Made by a program: the position numbers and the translations under genes
The notes under the pieces: model-generated
Databases searched by the model: none
What the model saw: only the letters and a program-made list of their open reading frames with translations
Told to the model about the DNA's origin: nothing
Assembly: GCA_016213135.1 (NCBI GenBank)
Contig: JACRBQ010000079.1
Coordinates: 19,058-83,057 of the forward strand
DNA: 64,000 bases
Direction of reading: 5' to 3'
Source of the DNA: Chloroflexota bacterium
GTDB lineage: Bacteria; Chloroflexota; Anaerolineae; Anaerolineales; VGOW01
Part shown: in pieces, positions 44,350 to 52,904 of the stretch
How positions within the stretch are numbered: position 1 is the first letter of the stretch
Layout: each line of letters opens with the position of its first letter

Positions 44350-45318
44350 TTAGTTCCCCCGGGCCTTCATCCATTCACGATACCAGGCGACGGTTTGCTT
44401 GATGGCTTCGCTATGCGGCGTGGCGTGATCGCCAAACGCTTTGGCGAACTTGCCGTGATCTACCACGAACGGTTTTTCAAACTCGTACATCATCTCCACC
44501 GTCTCGCGCGCCGCAGGGACGAACAGGCCGCCGATTGACATCATTAGCCGGCCCATGCCGCTCATCTTTGGCGCCTGGCCGATCTCTTCAAAGAACAACG
44601 TCATCAATTCGCGCTGGGTGAGAGTGGGCGGGTTTGGCACATGCCAGATTTGCCCCAGCGCTTCCTCGCGCTCGCCCAAAATGACCAGCGCCTTGCCGAA
44701 ATCGTCAATCACGGTGTGGGTGTGAGGCAGATCGAGGTTGCCCACGAGCGAAGCGGCTTTACCTTCCAGCGCCGGCGCGATGGCGCGTTCGCCCAGAGTT
44801 GATTCCAGCACGCCCGGCCCGTAAAAATTTGAGCCGCGTCCAACAACGGCCCGCACTTTGCCCGCCCGGTGGGCGGCCAGCACGGCATCAGCCATCTCGC
44901 CGCGCACTTTGCCTTTGCGGGTGTGGGCAACGTGCGGTAAACCTTCGTGGATGGGGCCGCTAACTTCGCCGTAGCCGTACAAATTGTCGCCGACAATGAA
45001 CTTTGCGCCCGCGCTCGCCGCGCCTTCGAGGATGCTGGCCTGCAGGGGCGGGAACTTCTCCACCCATTCGTGATATGGAGGCTGGGCGCACTGATAGACG
45101 GCGGTTGCCCCTTTGCACAGTTCGCGGGTGGTCTCCGGGTTGTAGGCATCCCCGGCCACGACGGCGACACCTTGAGGCAGGCTCGCGGGAGCTTTGCCAC
45201 TGCGGTTCACCATCTTTACCGCTTTGCCGCGTTTCGCCAGTTCGCGCATCACCGATTGCCCCAGCGGGCCAGCGCCGAAGATAACGTGTAATTCAGTTGA
45301 GGAAGTTGTTGAAGTCAT
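44350..45318 (-). CDS. NAD-dependent epimerase/dehydratase-like (atypical SDR) protein
   Basis: 322 residues from the ATG at 45318 (GGAGA before it). The Rossmann start HVIFGAGPLGQSVMRELAKRGK has a GxGxxG-like loop. VVAGDAYNPETTRELCKGATAVYQCAQPPYHEW and IVGDNLYGYGEV follow. It resembles atypical short-chain dehydrogenases that use NAD(P)H or act as sensors; the SDR Tyr-x3-Lys catalytic pair is not obvious. A MerR regulator lies directly upstream on the same strand, so expression may respond to a toxic compound or stress. Confidence 0.85.
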   Translation of the reverse strand: MTSTTSSTELHVIFGAGPLGQSVMRELAKRGKAVKMVNRSGKAPASLPQGVAVVAGDAYNPETTRELCKGATAVYQCAQPPYHEWVEKFPPLQASILEGAASAGAKFIVGDNLYGYGEVSGPIHEGLPHVAHTRKGKVRGEMADAVLAAHRAGKVRAVVGRGSNFYGPGVLESTLGERAIAPALEGKAASLVGNLDLPHTHTVIDDFGKALVILGEREEALGQIWHVPNPPTLTQRELMTLFFEEIGQAPKMSGMGRLMMSIGGLFVPAARETVEMMYEFEKPFVVDHGKFAKAFGDHATPHSEAIKQTVAWYREWMKARGN

Positions 45319-45358
45319 GATCGTCTCCGTTTTTGTAATCTGTGGAGACGATACACCC

Positions 45359-46222
45359 TCACGCAACGTGAGAGTCAAGAGGGGAAACCGGAATCTGCAC
45401 TTCCAGCATGACGTTTTGCTGGGTTGCATCGTCTGTCTCAAATTCGCGCCAGAACAAATGCAGTTCGCGGACGACGCCGCCGGACGTAAAGTTGTTCGCG
45501 CCGATCCAGGCGAACAGGGCGATGATGGCCTGCGGGACTTCCCACAACGCGCCCTTGTGGATGGTGCTCGCCACTTGCTCGGCGGCGGGCAGTTCGCGAA
45601 TGGCAAACGGCGCGGCGGGAGCCAACGCCTTGAGAGCCGCTTTGTCTACCGCTGTTGCCACTTCCATATCAATATCAGTGTCGGTGTATTCGGGGTTGTG
45701 ATAGACGAAGATTTCGGGATCGAACGGCTTCATCCGGTTTTCCTCCAGCCAACCATACAAGTCTTTCAGCATTCGAGCCCGGTACTCTCCCATTTCCTCC
45801 ACGCGCGGCACGATGCCCCGCACCGAGGCAACGATCTGCGGCTCGACTTTCTTCAACACCACTTCATATTTCGGCGCGTCGCCTTCCTGTTCGATCTGCT
45901 TGAGCCGGGCCGCGACCCGGGCCAAGCGGGCCTTATTCTCTTGCATTTCGCGTTCGATTTCGGCCTGCTTTACGCTCAGCATCTCGTAGAGTCGATCCTC
46001 TTTCACCTTGCCGTTCAGCAGGTCGGCAATCTCTTCGAGCGAGAAGCCCAAATCCTTCAACGCTAGAATGCGGTTGAGGCGCGGCAGTTGCTCAATGGTG
46101 TAATAACGGTAATCGGTGAACTGGTCGATCTGGGCCGGTCTAAGCAGGCTCAGCTCATCGTACAGCCTCAGAGTTCGCGCCGTCACCTGGCCGAGTTTGG
46201 AGAAATCGCCGATTCGGAACAT
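45359..46222 (-). CDS. MerR-family regulator with GyrI-like effector domain (BmrR type)
   Basis: 287 residues. MerR DNA-binding domain (about 1-70: MFRIGDFSKLGQVTARTLRLYDELSLLRP, then YRYYTIEQLPRLNRILALKDLGFSLEEIADLL), a dimerisation coiled coil (about 75-115) and a C-terminal GyrI-like domain (about 120-287) with WLEENR, FAIRELPAAEQVASTIHKG and HLFWREFETDD. Such proteins bind hydrophobic drugs and activate genes by DNA distortion. It is followed on the same strand by the epimerase-like gene, a likely target. Confidence 0.93.
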   Translation of the reverse strand: MFRIGDFSKLGQVTARTLRLYDELSLLRPAQIDQFTDYRYYTIEQLPRLNRILALKDLGFSLEEIADLLNGKVKEDRLYEMLSVKQAEIEREMQENKARLARVAARLKQIEQEGDAPKYEVVLKKVEPQIVASVRGIVPRVEEMGEYRARMLKDLYGWLEENRMKPFDPEIFVYHNPEYTDTDIDMEVATAVDKAALKALAPAAPFAIRELPAAEQVASTIHKGALWEVPQAIIALFAWIGANNFTSGGVVRELHLFWREFETDDATQQNVMLEVQIPVSPLDSHVA

Positions 46223-46271
46223 AGGCCAATTCTAACCCACCTCTGCCTGAGTCAAGTTACAATTAACCCCG

Positions 46272-46721
46272 ATGAAAAACGGAGATTCTCTTCATGCGAT
46301 CCTCTTCGACCTCGACGGCACGCTCCGTCACAACCACCCTGCTGGCTTTGACACGTTCGTCGGCTACCTGGCCGACCTGGATCACCCACTCAGCCAGAGC
46401 CAACAGCATCGCGGCGAAGTGGCCGAGCGTTGGCAGCACAAAAATGGAAGCGGCGAGATCGGCATGGTGGCCTCGGTGACGCAGGCGTTTTGCCGCGACT
46501 GCACCCGCGCCCGGTTATCGGCGGAAGGCTCGCTCTATACCTGCTTGTTCGGAATCAAAGGGTTCGATTTGCGGGCGATGGTGCACGGCGGGGCCTCGGA
46601 CGCGGAGATTGCCCAGGCTGTTGGCCGCGTGTGGCGCGTGCGCTCCGACCGCTACTCCGAGATCCGCTCCGAAGCCACGGTGGGCCTGCCCAAAGTGGAA
46701 ATGTCGCACATCGGGGGCTGA
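46272..46721 (+). pseudogene. Chimera: HAD-phosphatase N-terminus joined to the 3' end of a second moaA copy
   Basis: An open frame of 149 codons. The first about 38 residues are the start of a HAD-superfamily hydrolase (AILFDLDGTLRHNHPAGFDTF). The following stretch (HRGEVAERWQHKNGSGEIGMV) is a divergent MoaA segment. The last 84 codons copy the end of moaA almost exactly. Neither parent would be functional: the HAD part lacks all later motifs and the MoaA part lacks the radical-SAM site. It is best read as a deletion or recombination scar, perhaps expressed. The intact frame is notable. Confidence 0.8.
46470..46721 (+). repeat. Second copy of the moaA 3' segment
   Basis: Direct repeat of 44095-44346. 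The two copies lie about 2.4 kb apart with the epimerase and MerR genes between them, so recombination could delete that pair. Confidence 0.9.
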
Positions 46722-46726
46722 GGCGG

Positions 46727-47962
46727 TTAAAGGGCCGGTGCCCCCAGCGTGTGAGCATCGCCCGGGCGGCCCAATCGCCGGGCGGCCACTTCCACCAATG
46801 GCTCAAGCGCGGCGCACAACGCGAACGTAATCACCACGGCGAGTAGCCGGTCTGTGCCGGTGAAGGCGCGCAGGTCGGGGCGCAATGTCAGCAGCGGCAA
46901 AGCCAATGCGGCATAGCCCATACTGAACGCCGCAGCCTCGGCCAGCCCGCGCCACCTGGCGGGCAGCTTCACTTGCGGCAGCCGGATGAGGTCCATGAAC
47001 ACGGCGCCCAACAAAAACCACAGTGGCAGGTAAGGCACGACATTGCCGGTGAGAGACAACCCGGCCATGGTGAGCAGGCGAAGGGCGTAAAAAGCCAGCG
47101 CCGTGGCGGTGGCGGCCCAGCGAAAAGAGGTCAGCCGCGCGGCGAGGGCCAGGGGAATGAAAGCGGCCACAGCGACGGCCACAGGGTATTCCCAAATGGG
47201 CCGGGCCAATACGTGCGGGTTGCCGGCTCCCGGCAATTCCCATTCAATCACGGCCAGCAGATAACCGAAGCTCAATACCATAGTCAACAGGCCGATAGTC
47301 GTCATGCCATACCACGCGGACCGCTCTCCAGCGGGGCGCGAGGAGCGCAGCAGGCCGAGCGCGCTGATCAGCACGGCGCAACTAGCTACGCCCAGCAGCA
47401 CGTGCGGCGGGCTCCACGCGGTCAGGTCAATGCCATACAATGCGTGCCAGATGGCGTCGCCGGGGATGGTGAAGATGGCATAGATGGAGGCCAGCGCCAC
47501 CGCGCCCAAAAAGGGATTGCCGCGAACCCACAGTCGCGGATCGCGCCGCCCGGCCCGAATCTCGGGCCGGGCCACCAACCCCAAGCTGATGCCGGCCACG
47601 ATGAACGAAAGCATGAACGAGCCGTAAATCATGATGTGCGGCGGCCAGAGAAAATCTGCGCCGGCAGGCACCTCGCCCGTTTGAATGTGCTTGCTGGCAT
47701 CCCACAATGCGCCGGTCACCAGTAGGATCATTGAAAAACCCAGCAGCCCCACCAGCCAGACGGCCAGGCGCGGCGAGGGGCGGCTAAGGTTGCCGATGGG
47801 CGTCTTAACTTTGGAGAGGTACAGCCACCACGCGGATGCCACCACAAACAACATGGCCGCGCCCGAGAAGATCAGCGCGCGCCGGAAATCTTCGCCGACA
47901 GAAAACATATAGGCCCCCAGGGTTCTCCCGATCCATGTGTAAAAATCGGCCACGAATTTCAC
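46727..47962 (-). CDS. Polytopic membrane protein coupled to the second mutase gene
   Basis: 411 residues from a GTG at 47962. An ATG at 47908 would shorten it by 18. About ten membrane helices. No firm family; recognisable pieces are FLWPPHIMIYGSFMLSFIVAG, TIPGDAIWHALYGIDLTAWSPPH and RPIWEYPVAVAVAAFIPLALA. A few His and Trp residues in helices could bind heme or metal. The start codon overlaps the mutase stop (TAGTG), implying translational coupling and a joint function. Transport of a pathway acid or corrinoid would be a guess. Confidence 0.72.
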   Translation of the reverse strand: MKFVADFYTWIGRTLGAYMFSVGEDFRRALIFSGAAMLFVVASAWWLYLSKVKTPIGNLSRPSPRLAVWLVGLLGFSMILLVTGALWDASKHIQTGEVPAGADFLWPPHIMIYGSFMLSFIVAGISLGLVARPEIRAGRRDPRLWVRGNPFLGAVALASIYAIFTIPGDAIWHALYGIDLTAWSPPHVLLGVASCAVLISALGLLRSSRPAGERSAWYGMTTIGLLTMVLSFGYLLAVIEWELPGAGNPHVLARPIWEYPVAVAVAAFIPLALAARLTSFRWAATATALAFYALRLLTMAGLSLTGNVVPYLPLWFLLGAVFMDLIRLPQVKLPARWRGLAEAAAFSMGYAALALPLLTLRPDLRAFTGTDRLLAVVITFALCAALEPLVEVAARRLGRPGDAHTLGAPAL

Positions 47963-49641
47963 TATATCCACGTCGGCTCGGCGTATTTGCCGAACACCCC
48001 GCGCATCACATCCACTATCTCGCCCAGCGTGGCATAGGCGTGCACCGCGTCCAGAATGAAGGGCATGGTGTTTTCGGTTCCCTGGCACGCAATCCGCAAG
48101 CGGTCCAGCGTTTGCCCCACGCGCCCGCTGTCGCGCTCCTGCCGCAGCGCTCGCAGCCGGGCCACCTGCCGCTCATACCCGCGCGGGTCCATATGCAGAA
48201 TGGGGATGCCAAAGGGTTTGCTGTCGGTGTAATTGTTCACGCCCACAATGGTGCGCACACCCTCGTCAATTTCGCGCTGGTAGCGGTAGGCCGCCTCGGA
48301 AATCTCGCGCTGGAAGAAGCCCTTGTCAATGGCGGGCAGGGCGCCGCCCAAATCGGCAATGCGGGCAAAGTAATCGCGGGCTTGCGCTTCCATTTTGTCG
48401 GTGAGCGCTTCCATAAAAAACGATCCGCCCAACGGGTCCACGGTGTTGGTCACGCCGGATTCTTCGGCGATGATCTGCTGCGTGCGCAGGGCCACCGTCA
48501 CCGCATGTTCCGAGGGCAGGGCCAGCGCCTCGTCCATCGAATTGGTGTGCAGGCTTTGCGTCCCGCCCAGCACGGCGGCCAGGGCTTGCAGCGCCACGCG
48601 CACCACGTTGTTTTCGGGTTGCTGCGCGGTGAGCGACACCCCGGCGGTCTGGGTGTGAAAGCGCATCAGCCATGAGCGCGGGTCTTTCGCCCCAAAGGTC
48701 TCGCGCAGTTCGCGCGCCCAAATGCGGCGGGCGGCGCGGTATTTGGCAATCTCCTCAAAAAAGTCGTTGTGGGCGTTGAAGAAGAACGACAGGCGCGGCG
48801 CAAACTCGTCCACGTTCAGGCCGCGGGCCACGCCCCAGCGCACGTACTCGAACCCGTCGGCGAGCGTAAAGGCCAGTTCTTGCGCGGCAGTGCTGCCCGC
48901 CTCGCGGATGTGGTAGCCCGAGATGCTGATGGGGTTCCACTGCGGCAACCGGCGCGCCCCGTATTCCACCGTGTCAATCACCAGCCGCATCGACGGCTCC
49001 GGCGGGAAGATGTATTCCTTCTGTGCGATGTACTCTTTGAGAATGTCGTTTTGAGTGGTGCCGCGCAACTGGTCCGGGCGCACGCCCTGCTTTTTGGCGG
49101 CCGCAATATACATGGCCCAGATCACGGCGGCGGGCGAATTGATGGTCATGCTGGACGACACTTGATCCAGCGGGATGCCGTCGAGCAGCAGTTCCATATC
49201 CTTGAGCGAACTCACCGCCACGCCGCACTTGCCGAACTCGCCCAGCGCCTCGGGCGCGTCGGTGTCGTAGCCCATTAGCGTCGCCAAATCGAACGCAATC
49301 GAAAGGCCCGTCTGCCCCTGCTCCAGCAGATATTTGAAGCGGGCGTTGGTTTCCTCCGCCGAGCCAAACCCGGCGAACATGCGCATCGTCCACAACCGGC
49401 TGCGGTGCAGCGTGGGGTGAATGCCCCGCGTGAAGGGATACTCACCCGGCTGGCCCAGATCGCGCTCGTAATCGAGGTCGGCCACGTCCAGCGGCGTGTA
49501 CAGGCGGTTCACCGGCTCCGAGGAGGCGGTGATAAACTGCGGCCGGCGCTCCGGCAGGCGCGAGCGCGACTTGTGCAGCGTGGTTTCCTCCCATTTTTCG
49601 GCGAGTTCGCGCAGTGAGGCAAGTTTGGCTTTATCGTACAT
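47962..49641 (-). CDS. Second acyl-CoA mutase large subunit, methylmalonyl-CoA mutase family
   Basis: 559 residues from the ATG at 49641. Catalytic TIM barrel without a B12 domain. The catalytic His (SGYHIREAG, about 243), the CoA-carboxyl Arg (EPSMRL, about 218), [12 protein letters not shown] and [10 protein letters not shown] are conventional. The Tyr that helps drive radical formation in methylmalonyl-CoA mutase is His here ([13 protein letters not shown], about 78). It differs from the first mutase exactly at specificity positions, so the two probably act on different substrates. No small subunit or MeaB gene is adjacent, so it may share those encoded at 25290-28416. Confidence 0.9.
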   Translation of the reverse strand: MYDKAKLASLRELAEKWEETTLHKSRSRLPERRPQFITASSEPVNRLYTPLDVADLDYERDLGQPGEYPFTRGIHPTLHRSRLWTMRMFAGFGSAEETNARFKYLLEQGQTGLSIAFDLATLMGYDTDAPEALGEFGKCGVAVSSLKDMELLLDGIPLDQVSSSMTINSPAAVIWAMYIAAAKKQGVRPDQLRGTTQNDILKEYIAQKEYIFPPEPSMRLVIDTVEYGARRLPQWNPISISGYHIREAGSTAAQELAFTLADGFEYVRWGVARGLNVDEFAPRLSFFFNAHNDFFEEIAKYRAARRIWARELRETFGAKDPRSWLMRFHTQTAGVSLTAQQPENNVVRVALQALAAVLGGTQSLHTNSMDEALALPSEHAVTVALRTQQIIAEESGVTNTVDPLGGSFFMEALTDKMEAQARDYFARIADLGGALPAIDKGFFQREISEAAYRYQREIDEGVRTIVGVNNYTDSKPFGIPILHMDPRGYERQVARLRALRQERDSGRVGQTLDRLRIACQGTENTMPFILDAVHAYATLGEIVDVMRGVFGKYAEPTWI

Positions 49642-49810
49642 GAGTACACTCCGTTTTTGCCCCTCGCCGCCGCCCTCGGCCCATTTCAAGATAGGGCAAC
49701 TACGGCGGGCCAGAGACTGGGGGCGAGATGGGTCGACGATAGCATTGCGGCGATTGGCAGGAGCGTCTAAAATAGGCGGCTGAGCTTACCTATTCAAACG
49801 TGGAGAAGTC

Positions 49811-50281
49811 ATGATTGAAATCGAAATCCCCGGTCGTGGACTGTTGCAATTGGAGCATTTGGTGTTGGACGTGAACGGCACCATCGCCAAAGACGGGCGG
49901 CTGCTGGAAAAAGTCGCCAAGCCGCTGACTGCCCTGAAGGATCGGCTGACTGTGCATCTGGTCACTGCCGACACCTACGGCAAACAAGACAACATCGACA
50001 TCATGCTGGCCGTCAAAGCCGTGCGCCTCAAGCCCGGCAACGAGGCCGAGCAAAAAGCCGAATTCATCCGCAGCCTGGGCGTAGAAAAAGTGGTGGCCAT
50101 CGGCAACGGGGCCAACGACGCCGCCATGCTCAAACAGGCCGCCATCGGCATTGCCGTCCTCGGCGACGAGGGCCTGGCCGTGGAAGCCCTGCAAGCCGCC
50201 GACCTGTTCATTCTCAGCGCCATCGACGCCTTCAGCCTGCTGGAATATCCGTCGCGGCTCATTGCCACGCTGCGCAAATAA
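49811..50281 (+). CDS. HAD-superfamily protein (soluble P-type-ATPase-like), DxNGT variant
   Basis: 156 residues. The HAD motif I region is LEHLVLDVNGTIAKDG, where Asn replaces the second Asp of DxDGT. Later motifs are HLVTADTYGK and AIGNGANDAAMLKQAAIGIAV (GxGxND), as in P-type ATPase phosphorylation domains. The protein is small, cap-less and without membrane segments. DxNGT preserves the nucleophile but lacks the acid/base Asp, so it may form a stable phosphoenzyme or be slow. The upstream gap contains TAAAAT. It is convergent with the BON-domain gene. Confidence 0.88.
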   Translation: MIEIEIPGRGLLQLEHLVLDVNGTIAKDGRLLEKVAKPLTALKDRLTVHLVTADTYGKQDNIDIMLAVKAVRLKPGNEAEQKAEFIRSLGVEKVVAIGNGANDAAMLKQAAIGIAVLGDEGLAVEALQAADLFILSAIDAFSLLEYPSRLIATLRK

Positions 50282-50293
50282 CCCGCGCCCCGG

Positions 50294-50722
50294 CTAATTG
50301 ACCTTTACCCCCGTTACCCCGCTCACCGCGCCAATCACCTCCGCCGCGGCGGCGGCTTCCGCCGGTGACAAGTTGCCCCGCAGAGCCACGTGCCCATTGT
50401 AAGCAGTCAACTGGTATCCCGGCGCAATCCGGCGCGTGCGCGCATCAGTGGCCAGCGCGTACGCCGCCGCGTATCCCACCGCGTCGTCGTTCATCAACCG
50501 CAGCGTCAGCTCCGGCAAGCCCAACGCCTGCAACGCCGATTCAACCTGCCCCTGAATCATCGGCGAGTTCACCACCCCGCTCACCGTGGCCTGCCCGTTA
50601 TGCACCGTCACCTCCAGCGCAGGATGCGTAATGCGCACCGTGTCTATGGCCCACAACGTTTCTTCAATGGCTGCGTGGATGTCGAGATCGGTGGCAGTTT
50701 GTTGCAGTGGATAATCGGTCAT
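50294..50722 (-). CDS. BON-domain protein
   Basis: 142 residues with two BON-like repeats. The first (about 12-65) contains VRITHPALEVTVHNGQATVSGVVNSPM, the second (about 90-142) contains GYQLTAYNGHVALRGNLSPAEAAAA and ends GVTGVKVN. BON domains bind phospholipid or membrane surfaces and are common in osmotic-stress proteins. No signal peptide, so it may be cytosolic. Not obviously linked to its neighbours. Confidence 0.85.
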   Translation of the reverse strand: MTDYPLQQTATDLDIHAAIEETLWAIDTVRITHPALEVTVHNGQATVSGVVNSPMIQGQVESALQALGLPELTLRLMNDDAVGYAAAYALATDARTRRIAPGYQLTAYNGHVALRGNLSPAEAAAAAEVIGAVSGVTGVKVN

Positions 50723-50787
50723 CAGCGTGAATCCTTCCTGCCCGGTATCTTACCACTTAAGACCGACAGACGACCCAAGCAACCTCG

Positions 50788-51750
50788 ATGAAATCCCTCA
50801 TTCGCCCCGCTTCCCCGCCGGACGCCGCCGACGTGTGCGCCGTTCACTGCTCTGACATTTCGCACTGGCGCGCGTGGGACGCCTCCGGGGACGCCCGCCC
50901 GGCCCGCTACGCCGACCTGACCCCCTGCCAGCGCTGGCTCAACGGCGGCCCGTGGCTGGACCCCGGCCTGTGCCGCCGGCATTTGCAGCGTGTGGCTGAG
51001 GGCGGCGGGTACGCCTGGGTGGCCGAACACAAAGGCCGCGCCCTGGCCGAGGCCGAAGCCTTCCTCGCCGACGAACCGCCTCCCTACGGGCGCAACCTCA
51101 ACCTTTCTGCCCTGTACGTGCATCGCCACTTTCGGGGGCAGGGGCTGGGGAGCGCGCTGCTCGCTGCCGCGCTGGCCTTCGCGCAAGAGCAGGGCTGCCA
51201 CACCTTCACCGTCTCGCGCCCCGACGCCCCGGCCTTTTACGCCGCCCACGGCCTGCGCCCCGGCCCGCGCTGGGGGCACTGGCAATTGCCTGCCCGTCGC
51301 TCGCGTGTGCGTTATACTGTTGACCCGCTGCCCGACACCGGCTATTCCCTCGTGCGCGGTTATGCGTTGCTAGTGGGCCGGTTCCAAAACTCCTGCCACG
51401 ACTGGGAACGGGCACGCCCCGGCGGCGCGCCGGACTTCCCCGAGTGGCGCGGCGTTACGCTCGATAGAAACTGGATGACCGTGCGCGGCCAACGGGCCGC
51501 CGTAGTATTGGAGGAATCACCGCGCGCCCCCGGCACTGCCGAAGCGTTTGTGTTTGCCCCGCCCGATGTGGCCCTTACCGGGCAGTGGGTCTCGGCCATT
51601 GGCGACCACGCCGCCTGGAGCGGCTTTACTCGTGTCAACCTTTTTGTCCCTGCCCCCTTTGCCCACCCGCACGCCCGTCGGCTTGAGGCTACGCAGAGGG
51701 TGATGTGGAAAGTAGTCAGGGGTCAGGAGTCAGTAGTCAGTAGTCAGTAG
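50788..51750 (+). CDS. GNAT-family N-acetyltransferase with a C-terminal extension
   Basis: 320 residues. GNAT fold at about 1-170: LNLSALYVHRHFRGQGLGSALLAAALAFA carries the acetyl-CoA loop RGQGLG, and APAFYAAHGLRPGPR is the usual end. The second half (about 180-300) has no recognised domain: YSLVRGYALLVGRFQNSCHDW, AAVVLEESPRAPGTAEAFVF. The last dozen residues (VVRGQESVVSSQ) and the stop are encoded by a GTCAGTA heptamer array. Substrate unknown. Confidence 0.85.
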   Translation: MKSLIRPASPPDAADVCAVHCSDISHWRAWDASGDARPARYADLTPCQRWLNGGPWLDPGLCRRHLQRVAEGGGYAWVAEHKGRALAEAEAFLADEPPPYGRNLNLSALYVHRHFRGQGLGSALLAAALAFAQEQGCHTFTVSRPDAPAFYAAHGLRPGPRWGHWQLPARRSRVRYTVDPLPDTGYSLVRGYALLVGRFQNSCHDWERARPGGAPDFPEWRGVTLDRNWMTVRGQRAAVVLEESPRAPGTAEAFVFAPPDVALTGQWVSAIGDHAAWSGFTRVNLFVPAPFAHPHARRLEATQRVMWKVVRGQESVVSSQ

Positions 51751-51840
51751 TCAGCCTAAAACACTCGTCACGCATCATTCATTATTCATCATTCATCATT
51801 CATCGTTCATCGTTCATCCTTCATCCTTCATCCTTCATCC
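51715..51840. repeat. Two period-7 arrays showing stepwise word drift
   Basis: 51715-51756: GTCAGGG, GTCAGGA, then GTCAGTA three times and GTCAGCC. 51778-51840: nine TTCATNN units in order TTCATTA, TTCATCA (2), TTCATCG (2), TTCATCC (4). Identical units are adjacent and the changing position is the last one or two, as expected from repeated local duplication. Confidence 0.9.
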
Positions 51841-51845
51841 TTCCC

Positions 51846-52565
51846 ATGCCTCCACTCACCGGCATTACCATTCACCCGGCCACCGCTCCCGACCGCGACG
51901 TGCTTGATACGCTGCTCGACTCCATCGTCCAGTGCGTCGAGCGCGCCGGAGGCCTGCCCCTGCTCATCCCCCTCGGCCTGAGCGAACCCACGCTGCGCGC
52001 CCTCTATGCCCGGCTCGACGGCCTGCTGCTCAGCGGCGGCGGCGACCTCGACCCCGCGCGTTACCACGCCGGCCCGCATCCCGCCGTGGGCGGTGTGGAC
52101 GTCGAGCGCGACCGCGTGGAACTCATACTCGCTCAGTGGGCCGCCGCCGATACCGAAGACAAAGCCCTGTTCGGAATCTGCCGGGGCACGCAAGTGCTTA
52201 ATGTGGCCCTCGGCGGCACGCTCTACCGTGACATCGGCGAGCACCCCGGCGCGCAGAAGCACACCTTTTACCCCGGCCTGCCCTTCGACTATCGTTCGCA
52301 CGAAGTCAAAGTGGAAGAGGACACCGTGCTGGCGCACACCCTGGGCCTGCCCGTGCTTACCGTCAACAGCCTGCACCATCAGGCCGTGCGCCACGTGGCC
52401 CCCGGGCTGCGCGTGGCCGCCCGCGCCCCCGATGGCCTCGTCGAGGCGTTGGAAATTCCCGGCCGCCTTTTCGCCGTGGCCGTGCAGTGGCACCCCGAAA
52501 GCCTGCCCGACGCGCCCGAAATGCGGCGGCTGTTCGAGGCCTTTGTGCAAGCGGCCTCGCGCTAA
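51846..52565 (+). CDS. Class I glutamine amidotransferase-like (gamma-Glu-GABA hydrolase, PuuD type)
   Basis: 239 residues. Catalytic cysteine in LFGICRGTQVLNVALGG, and His-Glu in AVAVQWHPESLPDAPEM, with the oxyanion segment LLSGGGDLDPARY. PuuD-like hydrolases cleave gamma-glutamyl amides such as gamma-glutamyl-GABA in putrescine breakdown. Other puu genes are absent, so the substrate could differ. The ATG follows directly on a heptamer array, which replaces a normal leader. Confidence 0.92.
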   Translation: MPPLTGITIHPATAPDRDVLDTLLDSIVQCVERAGGLPLLIPLGLSEPTLRALYARLDGLLLSGGGDLDPARYHAGPHPAVGGVDVERDRVELILAQWAAADTEDKALFGICRGTQVLNVALGGTLYRDIGEHPGAQKHTFYPGLPFDYRSHEVKVEEDTVLAHTLGLPVLTVNSLHHQAVRHVAPGLRVAARAPDGLVEALEIPGRLFAVAVQWHPESLPDAPEMRRLFEAFVQAASR

Positions 52566-52628
52566 CGCCCATCGCCACTGTCCCCTACACAAAAACTCCA
52601 ACCCGGATACAATCAGGCCCATTCAACC

Positions 52629-52904
52629 ATGCCCGACGCACCGCGCAAGTACTTCCTCATCAACACCGAACAGATCGGAGCCGCTAAAAAGCATTGGCCG
52701 CAAGTGAGCCAGCGCACGTGGGTGCTGGTGCTCAAACGCGCCGACGAGCCAATGGTGCTCAACAAAGCCCCCCACAAGGGGCTGGGCTTCAGCACCGTCG
52801 AAGTGCCCCCCGCCGATAAAACCGTCGAAGGCATGTTTTACCGCCGCGACATGGACGTGCTTATCCTCATCAGCGGCGAAACCCCGCTGGCCGGAAGACT
52901 ATGA
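52629..52904 (+). CDS. Small protein of unknown function
   Basis: 91 residues: [20 protein letters not shown] at the start, a basic central part ([26 protein letters not shown]) and [20 protein letters not shown] at the end. No family recognised. TACAAT lies 15 nt before the ATG. Its last four bases overlap the start of the PIG-L gene (ATGA), so the two are probably co-translated and might function together. Confidence 0.65.
   Translation: MPDAPRKYFLINTEQIGAAKKHWPQVSQRTWVLVLKRADEPMVLNKAPHKGLGFSTVEVPPADKTVEGMFYRRDMDVLILISGETPLAGRL

Noticed and set aside
51778-51840. Regular array resembling a small CRISPR
   Set aside because: The unit is 7 nt with no spacers. No cas gene is present.
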